This document shows, piece after piece, positions 11,230 to 23,394 of a stretch of DNA of 64,000 nucleotides. Made by a program: the position numbers and the translations under genes. The notes under the pieces were generated by a model. The model was not told the DNA's origin. It made no database searches and saw nothing but the letters and a program-made list of their open reading frames with translations. Positions within the stretch are counted from its first letter, which is position 1, and every line of letters starts with the position of its first letter. Origin of the DNA: Prosopocoilus inquinatus (Eukaryota > Arthropoda > Insecta > Coleoptera > Lucanidae); NCBI GenBank assembly GCA_036172665.1, contig CM069869.1, forward strand, positions 2,914,001 to 2,978,000, in the 5' to 3' direction.

Positions 11230-11860
11230 CATTTTGCTTATTTGTTACATTTTCTTCCGTGTGTTACGAATCGCACATCGGAATTTTCCACTGGTTGCAC
11301 AGTCGGCGATACCTCGCTTTATTGCAATTTGCTACCTGTCTGAGTCGTAACAAGATTGGAAATTAATTAAAGACTCAGTCGTGATGGGCTTGAAGGTTCA
11401 GTAAGGTTTGCTTAAGCAACGTCGAGCTTTACAAACTAGTCTCGACCGTTAAAAAAATAAACAATCTGTTTAATTCCCACGAAATATTGTGAAACGCAAC
11501 AGTAGACGAACACAAGATAATTGCGCCAAAAATACGGCATCTAGGCCGACGAGATGTTCAGAAAATTGCAATTATATTATTTGTTACATTTTCTTTCCGT
11601 GTGTTTATGTTCCTACTAGTTGTAGTCAGGGGTACTGCTTTATTACAGGTTGCTATCTATCTCAGTCGTAACGATATTGGAATTTAATTTATAGCTCAGT
11701 CGTGATAAGCGTGAAAGTTTACTTAAGGTTTACTTAGGTTCAACCTAGTTCCGACGTTTAAAAAATAAGCAGTCCATTTAATTCAATTCCCACGAAATCT
11801 TGTGAAACGCGACCGTAAACGAACGCAAGATAATTGCAAAAACGCAAAAAGCCCATGCGG
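11230..11860 (+). repeat. Repeat S, two direct units of about 339 bp
   Basis: TTTGTTACATTTTC occurs at 11241 and 11580, and each copy continues through CTCAGTCGT to a block TTTAATTCCCACGAAAT followed by GTGAAACGC (about 11472 and 11780). The same S block recurs at 24.3, 24.9, 51.8, 58.4, 60.3 and 62.0 kb, sometimes inverted. No coding frame is visible, so the element class is unknown. Confidence 0.7.
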
Positions 11861-11879
11861 TGTATAAAAAATAAAATTT

Positions 11880-12240
11880 CAAAATCGAAAACGTGGGATG
11901 TGATTAGCGCTATAAAATACACATCTGCTCCACGACAGAGATTGCAATAAAATGTATTTCTAGCGTATTAAAGGAAGGCGAAGAAAGCACGCATCTAGGC
12001 GTGCACAATACTTACGAAGCCATGTGATTATTGCATTGTTAAAAATACATGCGACACGAAATTCTCCACATACAGGGTGACTCTGAACACGGTTTTTTAA
12101 CCTCTAACAAGATATGAGCGTGGAGATCATACTTGCTTTTCTTCCTTTTTACACGGTATAGAAGTATGACTAGATTTTGAAGATTAAAGAGAGCAAAAAT
12201 GCTATTTTTCAAGACTGGCCTTACACGTATTTCGTTTTGT
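11880..12240 (+). repeat. Repeat S/T copy
   Basis: Contains GGCGTGCACAATACTTACGA and GTGATTATTGCATT followed by TACAGGGTGACTCTGAA, matching 24340-24560 and 26406-26790 in order. This indicates that S and T blocks belong to one larger dispersed repeat. Confidence 0.55.
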
Positions 12241-13483
12241 CTTTCAGTATTGCATCACGTTGCGTTTTAATTTCCAATACATTTAATTTATGTGCACTGA
12301 AAACCTGAATTCTAAGGTTAAGAGATGTTTCCCGACTTAGTTGAGGTTAGATTTCCCTATTATTCTAGCAGAATTTTTTGTTACACAAATATATACGGGA
12401 GAAGGCGGGAAGCGAGGTATGTAGAGCGTGAGGGCACTGATGCAAGAAGGGCGTTAAAATATGATAATAAAAAAACTATTAAAGGGCAGCTCGAACAATC
12501 TTAAGGTCAAACAAACTCGTTCCAACAACTAAACTGTATTTAACCCAAGCAATAAATTAAAAATTAGAAACAATAAAAAATTAAAGTAGATAAAGAAAAA
12601 TTAAAAAAATCAACGGCCACCCAACGTGAACTCAACCTAACTCCATTCAACCTGAGTAAAAAAATTAAGAAAAAGAAATATTAAAAAAAATTGAAAGTAA
12701 AAAAATGTTAAAATAAAACTGAACAAAACTCGAACTTTAGAAAAAAACGAAATGAACTTAAAATTTCCAAGTAAAATGCGAAATTCAGCTTAAAAACAAA
12801 ACCGTTTCAAAATGATGATGAAAAATTTGTTTAAATTTTATTTATTCGAAATTGTTTTCGGAACGTTGTTTTTGAACATTGCTAACCATACGTTAGGGTT
12901 CAGTTTCTTGAAATGTTTTCTTCCTGGAAAATTACAAACATAAGGTGCGGGTTACCAGATGGCGCCACAAATATCATTCGTGCGAAATTACCGCTTGAAA
13001 TGTATTCCTCGAGTTCTTTTTCAGGTGCTTTAAATTTTAATATTTATCCATCCAGTTTTAATTTAAAGACATTTCTGTAAATTTTTTTTCATTTACTTTC
13101 TTCTCTTACTTATTCCAGACTGTATTCAAAAACATCCGTCCATGTATTTTGTTAGAAATGAAGAAAATATGAAACTGTCTATAAATATGCTTGCTAATAA
13201 CAATTTTGATTTCTCACTTTAGGCTTCGAACAGGCGCCTATGGCGTCTTAGCGCCGGATTGCTTTGCTAACCCTGCAACCTCTGTAGCTACGCCACTGAC
13301 TGTTTGACTCTAAAATCGAGCTAGTTACGAGCTAATTTCGGTGGCAATCAATTAACTGGTTCAAAGTTTGTCAAAATTAACTTTTTAATGCAAATTTTGG
13401 GAGAAATAATGGATATATTCGAATTAAAAATATCTGGCAAATATGGAATTACTTACAATACTTTTTCTGCAATCGATTTCATA
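12241..13483. other. Unrecognised AT-rich sequence
   Basis: A-rich low-complexity DNA at about 12440-12830. Otherwise nothing recognised. Confidence 0.35.
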
Positions 13484-13491
13484 CTCTATAA

Positions 13492-13913
13492 CAGGCCTGG
13501 GCAAAATACGAGAAGAGCCACGTTGTAGTATCTCCCACTATTCAATAGTTGTCAATGAAACGTCAATGAGAATGAGCCAGCCTGCCAGCCGATCGTGTAC
13601 CAACAGAAGTTATAAAACGTGTGGCTCTCATGAAATACAAACATGAACCAAAATTATTAATTTAAGTACCTGCGTTTTATAAACAGTACAGGTAATGCAG
13701 AATGTATTATTTGCGGTAAACTGTTGAGCGTAAAACGATATAATATTGCTCATCACTACAGCATTTTCCATAAAGAATATTATCTCCATAAGTTTTGTAT
13801 ATCGTTGGTTGTTGAAATTGAAGCGACTGAGCGTCAAGCGGGAACCGGCACTGTCTGTGCGATGATAGAAGGAGAATATACCCCGACATATTCCCCTCGC
13901 ATGATTAGGCCTG
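13492..13913 (+). mobile_element. Deleted hAT element retaining a BED-type zinc finger
   Basis: Flanked by a perfect 8-bp duplication CTCTATAA (13484-13491 and 13914-13921). The left end is CAGGCCTGGGCAAAATACG and the right end, inverted, is CAGGCCTAATCATGCG, typical hAT termini. At 13703-13771 the plus strand encodes CIICGKLLSVKRYN then AHHYSIFH. The C-x2-C ... H-x4-H spacing and the context R-Y-N-x2-HY are characteristic of the BED-like finger at the N-terminus of hAT transposases. The catalytic and dimerisation regions are absent, so this is an internally deleted, non-autonomous copy. Confidence 0.85.
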
Positions 13914-13971
13914 CTCTATAAGAACTAATAACGTCAGCCTATGAGGGACGCACACTATTTTGTTACGGTTT

Positions 13972-14440
13972 CTTTTTGTGCTGAAGGAGTGCGATTCCAA
14001 TTTTCTCTGCGATTTCAGCTTTTTGCCGTGAGATTGCGTGCGACGCTCCGTTTTAAGGCAAATTTGCGACGCGCTGGGTGCGCGCGGAGGACTTTGCTTG
14101 GCGTCACTTAGTATCACACGTTGACTTGCGGTGGTCAATCGATTTTGTTTGCTGTGGTAAAAGTTTGAGTGGACCCCCGTTTTTTTTTTTCGGGTTCTAT
14201 CATCCTGAGGGAGTTTTCCCCGTTTGCTTTTGGGGCCGCTATTGTGAATCTGACGACGTGTGATTCTTTGAGGTTCGTTGGATCCACGATGAGGTGACTT
14301 TTTTTGCTCTTCTCCGTCTCGGTTGTACGAGCGCCTTTTATTGGCCATGTTTTCGTTTTGCTCGTGGCGTTTTATTAATTTGATGATGTTTCCCCTTTTC
14401 TAAAGCAACTTGTACGGGGCCTATTTGCTACCCCTCCTGA
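13972..14440 (-). repeat. Interspersed repeat R2, copy 1
   Basis: Reverse-complement homology to 39360-39965 and 42590-43120. Shared blocks include the GATTTACGCACGTCGC-like, GTCGGTCGATTTT-like and CCCCCGTTTTTT stretches and TGGCGTTTTATTAAT. The 147-codon minus-strand frame here is not preserved in the other copies and is not taken as a gene. Confidence 0.65.
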
Positions 14441-17400
14441 CTTCTTTGCCGAGATAAGATACGGATTGGCGCTCTGGAGCGGGTCAGACGCACCGAACTC
14501 TCGTTTCAGGTTGCCGAACGAGAGAGAGATGACAATTTTTTTCAAACAATTGCAGATATTCACGCGAATTTGTTTCCTTTTTTTTTGGAAAAAGGCGCCA
14601 GTTACTCTTTTGCATAAGGGCGCCCCCGGCCTTGCAGTACCAAGCGCAGACGCTCGCACAGCATGAAACTTGGTTTATGTCATAAACATTAACCAATAAG
14701 AGTAAAGAACTGAAGAAATTTTAATTCAGAAAGTTTTTTTGCACAAGAAGTTGCACAGAGAGAAATATAACTCATGGAATTTAAGATTCAGTTAGGTGCG
14801 TCTACGTAACATGAGGAACGATAAAAAGAAGATTGTAAATCACAAACTTCTGAAATGAAATCATTTAAATTCACAGGAAAGGGATGAACGTCTGTTATGT
14901 TTTCAAGAGACAACTGTTCTCGTAGTTTATTATAACGTACAACTTTCTTATCTGTGAGCCACGTTATGTGAGGATTTCGCGGCTGGTTAACTTTTAAGGA
15001 GGTAATAATTAGCAGAACAAATATGGGAAGTGTGAACTAAGTAAGTCGGAGTCGGGGGGTTCACCCTAAGCCGTCCGACGGTTGTTCAAAATTTAGTTGA
15101 TTGTCTTAAAATCGCTTAGGTCAAACTCGAGCAGCATAATATTCATAATTCAATTTGGCGGCGGCGGCGGCGGGCGTTGTCTTGTTTTGCTCGTATAATT
15201 TGTAGTAAGTTTAGCAACGAAGTTTTGAGGTTAATTTAAACCTACTTACTGACTGAAATTTGAGCGAACACACAGAGTCAGCCACTGCAAGAATTTCAGA
15301 TGGAATAAGTAAGTAAATAAGTCTGATGTTGGTGCAGTGCTAGCTACGTAATGGTAATGGACATGTCCGTGCCATCCGAAGAAGCCTTAATTAGATTTTA
15401 AAAGGACGGTAGGAAGCGTAAACCCGTGAAAATAAAAATCGCTTTAGTACACCGTCAAGGAAGGCAAACGAATTCAAGTTTAATGAAAGGTTTAGGGAAA
15501 AATATGCAAATGAGTAACCGGAGCGTTCGATCATTTTTAAATGCTCGGCTGTCTTTTTACGACTCAATTCCGAGATGAAATAATTCCGTTTGAAGGGAAG
15601 GAGCGCTCTCTTCCTGTATCGGATATTACTTTTATTGGGGCAAATTGAATGAAATCGTAAAAAGGGACGGGGCCCTTAATTAAACTGTAACGGGACGGAT
15701 AGAGAGCGAGCGATAATTAGAAGGCAAACGAATTAAACTCTTAAGTTAGTTGTTTGCCGGGCTTAACTCTATCATCGTTAATTCCTGTAAACGTGATTTG
15801 CGTCTGGGAATCCCGGATTTGTCCGAGTTATCCCTCCTGCATAAAACATGACCTGCGAATGTGCGTTCGCTCTGTGTTTGGAAGCCGCCGCACGTATGGA
15901 TTGTCCATCATTCCCTTTTATAGATAATGGAAAAACGTATCCAAAATTTATAATTACGCATGCAGGAGCGACGCTGGGCCCCCCCAAATATGATTACGCG
16001 CGCTCCCCTTATACATTATCAAAAACCGAAATATTTATCAGCGTTAGCGTGAAAAATGGATACAACGCAAATTGATTCGGCTCAAACTTGCTTACCACTC
16101 TGTTATTAGAAATTTATGTGGCCCCCTTTTTTTACGATCGAAGTTATACGTCACCTTTCAAGTAACATACATACAGGGTGTCTCAAAACCTCTGTTTTTG
16201 AATGAAACTGTAAGTTCCTCGTTACATAAGAGATTAATTCTCCAAATCTGAAATGTTTTGCTCCAAAATGAAAAACTCACCAATCACAAGCGAGCGCAGT
16301 CCTTTTGTTTTGAAACCCCTGGTTGGATTACGAATTGTTTCAGCAATTTATTCGAATAAAAGCAATAAACTGCAATCAAACTTTTTATTTACGTTTAGAA
16401 GAACTCGGTCAAGGTTTTATTGTATACGAATATGAATCCGACTTGCGGACATCGGATGTTAATTTGTATTATCAACATGCGATAAGTAAGAACGGTTGTT
16501 TACGCACCTCTTTGTAATAGACAATAACAAATGTGTTAAAAACGAGTACCTAATATTCACTAGATTTTTGCTAAAGTAATTAAACATATTCGTACCCTAG
16601 TTTTGTAACTGCGTTGAAAATGCGTGAAATTATTTTTTAATTATCGCCACTAATAGCTGCAGAATAAGTATTGTATGAGCAGAAAATATTCCCATTGTAA
16701 AAACGGAAAGCAAGAATTGGAATGAGATACGATGAAAAATTTGAATAAATTAGATTGCCTGTATACACAATAATCTATGTGTTCAAAATAAATGATTGAA
16801 TAACCTCGCTAGTTCTCAATAGAACTATTTTATTAATTGTTTACATTCCAACACAAAACACAGGTTTTTATAAGGATAATATTCAACCTGAATTTCTGCG
16901 TCGGCTTAAACCAATAAAGACATAAAAGCTCTCGCCTAGTGCAGACGTTTATTTCGTCGTTAATTCGAAGTTTTAATAAAGAAACAAATTTATTTTTGCT
17001 GTACAAATACAATAAACTTTCGGACTTAACACTGTAAGTTGATTATTGACAATTTATAAATTAACATGATGTAATAATTTCCTCTTTTTCGATCGCCATT
17101 AGATTTAATTTTTTTAATTTAACTGTTAAAGTGCGGATTAGCACAAAACTAAACATCAATCAATGCAACACGCACAGAATGTTTTAAACTATTAAGAACT
17201 TACCTGTTTACAAAATTTATCTGCTTTTAAAATTAACAAAAAACACACTACTTGTCCTGCCTTAAGTACAATATCTGTGCGTTGGGTCATGGTCTGCGTT
17301 TTTATGACTTTTTATAGCCTCGAACGTCGGAGAATAGTTGAAAGCCAAGCTCCGCTAGAAAATTTAAGCTGCGCTCAGCGACCCTCAAACAATTTCTACG

Positions 17401-18000
17401 AAAAAGTAAAATAATTTTTATCTGCGTTATTATTGCTATCTGATCAATAGCTGTATAACAAATTTAGCTTCTTTTCTTGACCACTATTTATGGTTTCAAT
17501 TAAAGAGATAGGTTTAGAAACACGTTGTATATTGCAGCTTCCAGCTAAATTACTATATATATTATTACTGTTTATTTGGAGCTTTATGTGCTTTTTGGAT
17601 TTATTAAATTTTTATAAGAAAGTAAGAACAACTCAGTTTTTAGAACATGCGGTAAAAGTGCTTATAACTTCGAAGTAATAACACATTTATGGCAGTGTAT
17701 TTATAAATATAGCATTTGTACCTTAGTAGAATGGCGTTCGTGGTCGCTTTTCGTATTTATATATAAGTTATACTCGCTTCTTATGGATGTATAACAAAGT
17801 CTTTAGAAAACAGTATAATGGTTTTATTATTGTTTTATAATGTGGTTGAAACACTGTGAAATAATACACGTACAATAAATTGTCTGCATTAGGAAAATTT
17901 TTGTTACACATATTACGAGCCCAATTTGATTTAGATACAATGTGCCCGCTGTATATTCATCTAAACGCTGTGTCGCCTAAAACCGGTCATTCGCCCATCA
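14441..18000. other. Unrecognised noncoding sequence with GC-rich island
   Basis: No gene seen. A (GGC)5 run lies at about 15161-15175. The 15.1-15.9 kb interval has no detectable repeat and alternates GC-rich and TAATTA-rich blocks, so it may be regulatory. A TACAGGGTGTCTCAAAA motif at about 16173 resembles repeat T starts. Confidence 0.3.
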
Positions 18001-19289
18001 GTCTTTTATGACAACTCTGTATCAAATTTTATTTACTTTTAAACCGCTCGCTTTCCGACTATGTAGGTCACATTCTACTTTTTCCACTACCTTTACTGAG
18101 CGAGTTTGAATCTCCAATTTAACCGTTACAGCGAGATTTTGGTCTATGAATCTTTGTAATTTGTTTCTTATTGTACGGCCATCTTTGTTGCCTCAGGGAT
18201 GGCACTAATTTTCGACCTTGTGATGGTTGAACTCGCTGGTGTAATCAGTTCGTCGCTGAACGAATTACAGCCCTGACTTTCCCTCTACTTCTCGCCTCGT
18301 TTCTGCACGCCGTTGTAGTTAAAAACTCACTCTGTTATGGGCAGGATGTTATCTTGAGCTCGCTCGTGTTAGAAAACTGAAAGGTGTTTAACCTATTTTG
18401 GTTGAGTGTAACATCCCCCACCCCCACACCCCCCCAGGGCGAAATTGTTTCGTCGCTAGTGAGAAAGATACCTTTTGTGTATCAAGGTCAGTAGGTCTGT
18501 TACTGATTTCTTGGTTTTTCCTTGAACTGACTTTTCCCATTCTTTTTTTTGAAATTTTATTTAGAATTTTGATATCCTTCTAGACAAGTATTATACCGCC
18601 GTCGTTTGCGGTTAGAGTTATTGTACACCCTGTTCTAAGAATTCGAGCTGGTTTTAAGCGGTTGATCCGCTAGGAAGTTCACTAATCGAAACTGAGGTCT
18701 GAGCTCTTCGGATACCGAGAGCTGGTCTCTTGTTTATTCCGAAGGCCATTGTCAACTCTCGAAGAGGACCCTAGAATCAGTTTTGTGATTCGCTCGACAA
18801 CTGACATCGTCAGCCCTACCGCACAAAGAAACAAGTTTCTAATTTATTCATGCCGCATTGGGTGACCATTACGTATTGCACTTCTCGGAATAGTGATGCG
18901 CAACTTTGGTTGCATAATTCGCCTTTTACTATTGCGTCAGGCAATTCAATTCAACTTAAATTTGATTTTTATCGACGTTCAGTCAAATTAAAGTCAATTT
19001 TGATTACTTCTTTTTTGCTAACGTATGTTAATACAAACTCAAATTATTTTGTTAAAGTTTGTGTCAATTCGTTTAATTAATTTTTATTGCCCAGACTTTT
19101 GTGAAACGAAAGGAAATGTCCGAAGGTTTTGAATTTTGAAATATTTAAGATTACTTTGAATTTAGAGTTACACCCGAACAAACTTTAACGTTAACGCTTT
19201 ACTTGATGTTTTATTTCGTGCATTGAATTGTTGTCTCGGACACATCCGCTATTTTTTAAAACTGGTGATAATTTTTGGTTTGACATATG
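18001..19289. other. Unrecognised noncoding sequence
   Basis: No gene or repeat unit resolved. A C-rich run (CCCCCACCCCCACACCCCCC) sits at about 18416-18436. Confidence 0.3.
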
Positions 19290-19480
19290 GTAGACACCGT
19301 GGTATTGTACTCCTACCGGTAATTGTTTTATTTTTTTAATATATTACTTTCGTGGATTTCCTCTTATTTCTCCACGACCCTCTCTGTCTTTATAGCTCGC
19401 CGCTGGTATCACGTTGTGTCTCTCTGCGACGTCAACAGTTCAAATACAGGAAATCCCGAGTACGCAGGTGTATGTACCTT
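19290..19480 (+). repeat. Dispersed pair, member 1 (inverted to 38420-38620)
   Basis: Similar over about 190 bp to the minus strand of 38420-38620. Shared blocks include GGATTTCCT, CCTCCACGACC/TCTCCACGACC and CAGGAAATCC. One reading frame is partly shared (NILLSWIS here, NILLLWIS there; GNPEYA and GNPVYA), which could mean an old coding repeat or a duplicated exon, but each copy is short. Confidence 0.45.
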
Positions 19481-20640
19481 AGTTAGGCGTGTAACCTTCA
19501 TCGCCCCGAATTTCTTTCTGGCCACAACAATTAGTCATCTCTTACCAATTGGCTCTCGTAACACACCCCATTACCAAAAGCTTTTATAAATGTTGAGTAA
19601 TAAAGGATTGTGCACGTTTTATATAGCGATTATTGTGCCAAAAACGTGAAATGGGCACCTCCAAAGCTGACTTCTTTAACTATATCATGAGCTGACAATG
19701 GTGCAACTGTGATATTATGAATTCCGAAATTGATGGACCAGCCACATACAAAAGAAAGCAACCACAAGACTTGGAACATCATACTACAATTATTCCAGAG
19801 GGTTTCTTTTGCTTGAAACACCAACAAACGAAGAATTTTCGTAAAAAGCACACAAAGTAAAAGCAGGACCTTTTTAGCCAAACCAAAAATCGAGTAAAAA
19901 CGTCTAAACTGAACTAATCGCTTATAATGTCTAAGATGTTACGAAGTAAAGGCGTATTCCACCATGTCACGAAATAGAAAGAAGAAGTTTAAATAAGAGA
20001 GGTACTCGGTTTTACATTTCATCGTAAAATATCGCTTGCCATAACCGAACACGAAAATAAATAATGTTTTATGTTACTCATAATGTACTTTGGTTCTTCA
20101 TCCGAGGCCAATATATCACCGATTCATTAACCTCAACACTGCGACGTACTCATTTCTACAAATCACTGGCTATACTGAATTTTTACTGACTCCTGTTGAA
20201 CTCTAAATTTCCCCTTTTCATACTATTCGTGCCGGATGCCGCAAAGTGCGCTTTTTAAAAGTTCGGGCCCAAAAGTCGAAAAGGTATAAAAACTGTCAGT
20301 GTCTCGCCGAAGCACATTTTAATGAGCGAGCGTGTCCATTGCTTCGAATGAAATACGAACTGCTGAATTGCAGTGTCAGTAAGTTCAAGCGACTTGGCTT
20401 TCTTTGTCAGCATGGAATTCCCTCTGTTAAATGTTAATTTTGCATACGTTCCAAAGACCGAAAGACTTGGACGTGCAACATAAACAGACAACGGTCATTC
20501 ACGTTAGACAACTTAAACCTGTGTCGATGACTGGACTTGTGGAATGCTAACTAAAGAAGTGTAACTCCAGAAGCAAAGACGAATTTAGATTAAAATTTTT
20601 CAAACGTGAAAATAATAACAGTTTCGTTCGTTTTTACTGC

Positions 20641-21003
20641 TTGATGATTCTTTTGCAAATTTCCTATTTGGTTTTCAAAACAGATTTAATACACTCGTTA
20701 CTCTTCTTTGAAACCTGTTGGTATTGCAGCTTTATAAAGGTGTTGTTGTTGCTTATAGGCTTCTACGACATTGTTCTATCAGCGGCCATATTTTTATGTT
20801 TATGGATCAAGGAAATTCATAAGAGCAAAATAATGAAGCTTTTAGTTTTAAAGGCTTGCTCTCATGTTTCCAACAAAAAAAAAATAGAACAGTTTCTTTT
20901 AGAATTACTTTTTCAACGTATCGTGTTACGTCACGTTTTTCTCTGTTTGGCCGTGGAACAAACAATAAGCACCGTCGTTAAGAAAAAAAACAACATACGA
21001 TAA
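20641..21003 (+). pseudogene. Possible gustatory-receptor-like exon
   Basis: An open stretch of 120 codons predicts hydrophobic segments (residues about 1-30 and 30-60), then a linker with NKKKIEQFLLELLFQRI and a further hydrophobic stretch. This order, transmembrane segments followed by a charged segment ending in a F-x-L-x-L-L-x-Q-R-like motif, resembles the C-terminal part of insect gustatory receptors. The family's final TYxxxxxQF segment is not found downstream, and no good donor site follows. I therefore treat it as a fragment or chance resemblance, not a functional gene. No neighbouring exon was identified. Confidence 0.25.
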
Positions 21004-22640
21004 ATAACAATCACAGATGGGTTTCTTGTGAAGAGTTGACACACTCTCTAGCCGGGACGGGGAGATATGCGATTTCATCCGCATTGTCCTCACTCATAAA
21101 ACCAAAAATATGATTGATGATTACGCGCCGCTCTGATTTTAGTGGGCGCGGACACAAAAGCTTTCAGAGTTAACCGAAGAAAATTCCGCTTTATTCGCTC
21201 AAAGAAATAAGAATAAGGGACGTAAGTAAATATTTGCGCGTAACCCTAACCGGGGCTGAATTTTATTATTTTGCATCAAAGGCGTCTAAATTTCAAACGA
21301 ACGGGAATCTGCAGACGGAAATAAAAGAAGCAGAAGAGACAATTACTGTCAACAGTTATATATACATTCGGGTAGATTTTTTTTTTCAATGACTGAATTT
21401 GCAAACCGCTGGAAACCTTTTATATCCGAATCGTTTTATTTTCGCAGACTTCGATTCAATAAATTTCAATATATTCCGTGCGCCGCAGCGCCACCGCCGC
21501 CGCGGCCACAGAAAAGAAACTCGTATTAACGACGACAAAAAAAGGACAAGCAGGACAGAAACTTCTGCTTAAACAAATCGAGCTCCGCACGAACTTCAAA
21601 CTATCTGGCGGAACTTAAGGCGTACTTACCCTCTGCGCTAGCCTGCGGAGGATATAATTTCATCCGGGCGTACGTGTTACCCTCGCGTTTGTCAGGGATG
21701 TAGCGTTGATCTCTGGTTGAATTAAATTTACGAGAAGCCTAATGTCATCATAATGTTACATTTTGCGTTATTTATATGAGTATTTATGACATGGTATTTA
21801 CATAACCTGACATATACAACTTGAATATTTGGTTTGTATACGTACGCGAGCTTAAAAAGTGTTTGATGAAATGATTTCACAACCGACATTAAATTGAAAC
21901 ACAAATACGACCAATTAACTTTATTGAATAAAACTAGTAGATACAGTAATCTACAACGTTTCAACCGTATTCCTGGAAAACGATAGTAGAAGGTTTGTTT
22001 AAGTGCAAAAGCAATTGGGCGCCACCTAATCTGAATCAGAGATGAGGTGAGAATAGAAGGAAATGATCAATCTATGCAACACGTCTATAGTGAGTCAATA
22101 AATCCAAACCATCGCCACGAATATTGAAGTCCGCACCTCAAAATACTAACGTATAATGGAAAAAAATTGTGACAATAATAACCTGAATGACAATGACAAT
22201 CTCAAATCATACCTGTCCAAACGTCAAACACGAACAAGCTGAGACGACTTACTAGAGCTTCTCATTTCTAGAGTTGTTACAGTTTAAAATTCTCCGGTTA
22301 TTCTGTGACACCCTATATAGTTTATTCACTGGAGCCGAGTCTGTTTTTTTAATTGGCCGATGAAGTAAATTTAAAAGGCGGGCCTTGTTCGCAGGCCAAA
22401 CAAGCACGTTTTTTGGAGCTGTTTGGAGTTGAATGTGTAAGCATTTACGATCTCAATTACTCCGGATTTTATCTCATTAAAATTTAATTTCTCTTTTTAA
22501 TATGGGTCTTTTACATCGACAGAAACGCAAGAAAACAGCTCGTTTTATCCTCGTGAATTTAAACATGTTAAATTAAGTTTTATTTTCGATCCGCACAATC
22601 TATTTCTTTGCGATACTTCCAGTTGTTTTTCTTATCCAAA
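21004..22640. other. Unrecognised noncoding sequence
   Basis: No gene. The 21.0-21.7 kb part is richer in GC and free of recognised repeats. Confidence 0.3.
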
Positions 22641-22659
22641 TTCCTTCTCTCTGTAATAT

Positions 22660-23292
22660 GAATACTCTCAACACCTTTGATATATAACCCCCTTCGCAGA
22701 TCATTATGTCACATTTTCGCTGGATTGGCTAATCAGCTTCGATCCTTCTATTCTTTTGTTTGTTTTCTTTTCTCCCGCTCTCCGAATCGAATTAGCGACA
22801 CTACATTCTCTGTGCACAGTCCGGGTAAACCAGTCCGGGTGTTTTGTGCGAATTATTGTGGTGCTTGATAAATTATTTCTCTAGGGGGTGAAATATAACT
22901 CCTGGGCTTGGGCCGGCTCCGACTGGTCTATCCCAAATTAAGTCCCATTGTTCCGCGATAATGCCGGCCTGGTAATTAACCTGTTCCCTAGATTTTTTTA
23001 CTATTGGTCTGTACTACTAGGCATTTTGCCTTTGGCCCCTTTCGCTGTGTACTATCTTGTGAGGTGAAAATTTTAGTCGAACTGAACTGACTCCTAGCCC
23101 TTCGACTGAGAGCTGCGCTCGATAACTCTTCACCTACCGTCCGACGCTTGACGCGGGGATCTGTCGAGCCAAGCCCTTTTTGAATTAGATTTTCGCATTT
23201 TGGGTCTACTACCGTCCCATTGCAGCAACCGGCGCCATTGAAGTCAAGCATCGCAGCGCTAAACCTTTCCACCAGGTAGGTGGTAGTAGAGT
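22660..23292 (+). repeat. Interspersed repeat R1, copy 2
   Basis: Same block order as R1 copy 1: GATCATTATGTCAC, then AGTCCGGGTAAACCA, GGGGGTGAAATATA, and finally CCGTCCCATTGCAG and CAGGTAGGT. Shorter than copy 1 because the family H insertion and other internal DNA are absent. Confidence 0.65.
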
Positions 23293-23394
23293 ACGAAATT
23301 AGAAACCGGTAAACGCCGTAGAAGTAAAAGCGGCTTCCCCGAGGTCCTTATCGAAACACTATGCTTTATATCTTGTCCGCCGCCGGATGTAGAC

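Noticed and set aside
13905..14348. 147-codon minus-strand frame
   Set aside because: It lies inside repeat R2, and the other two R2 copies do not keep the frame.
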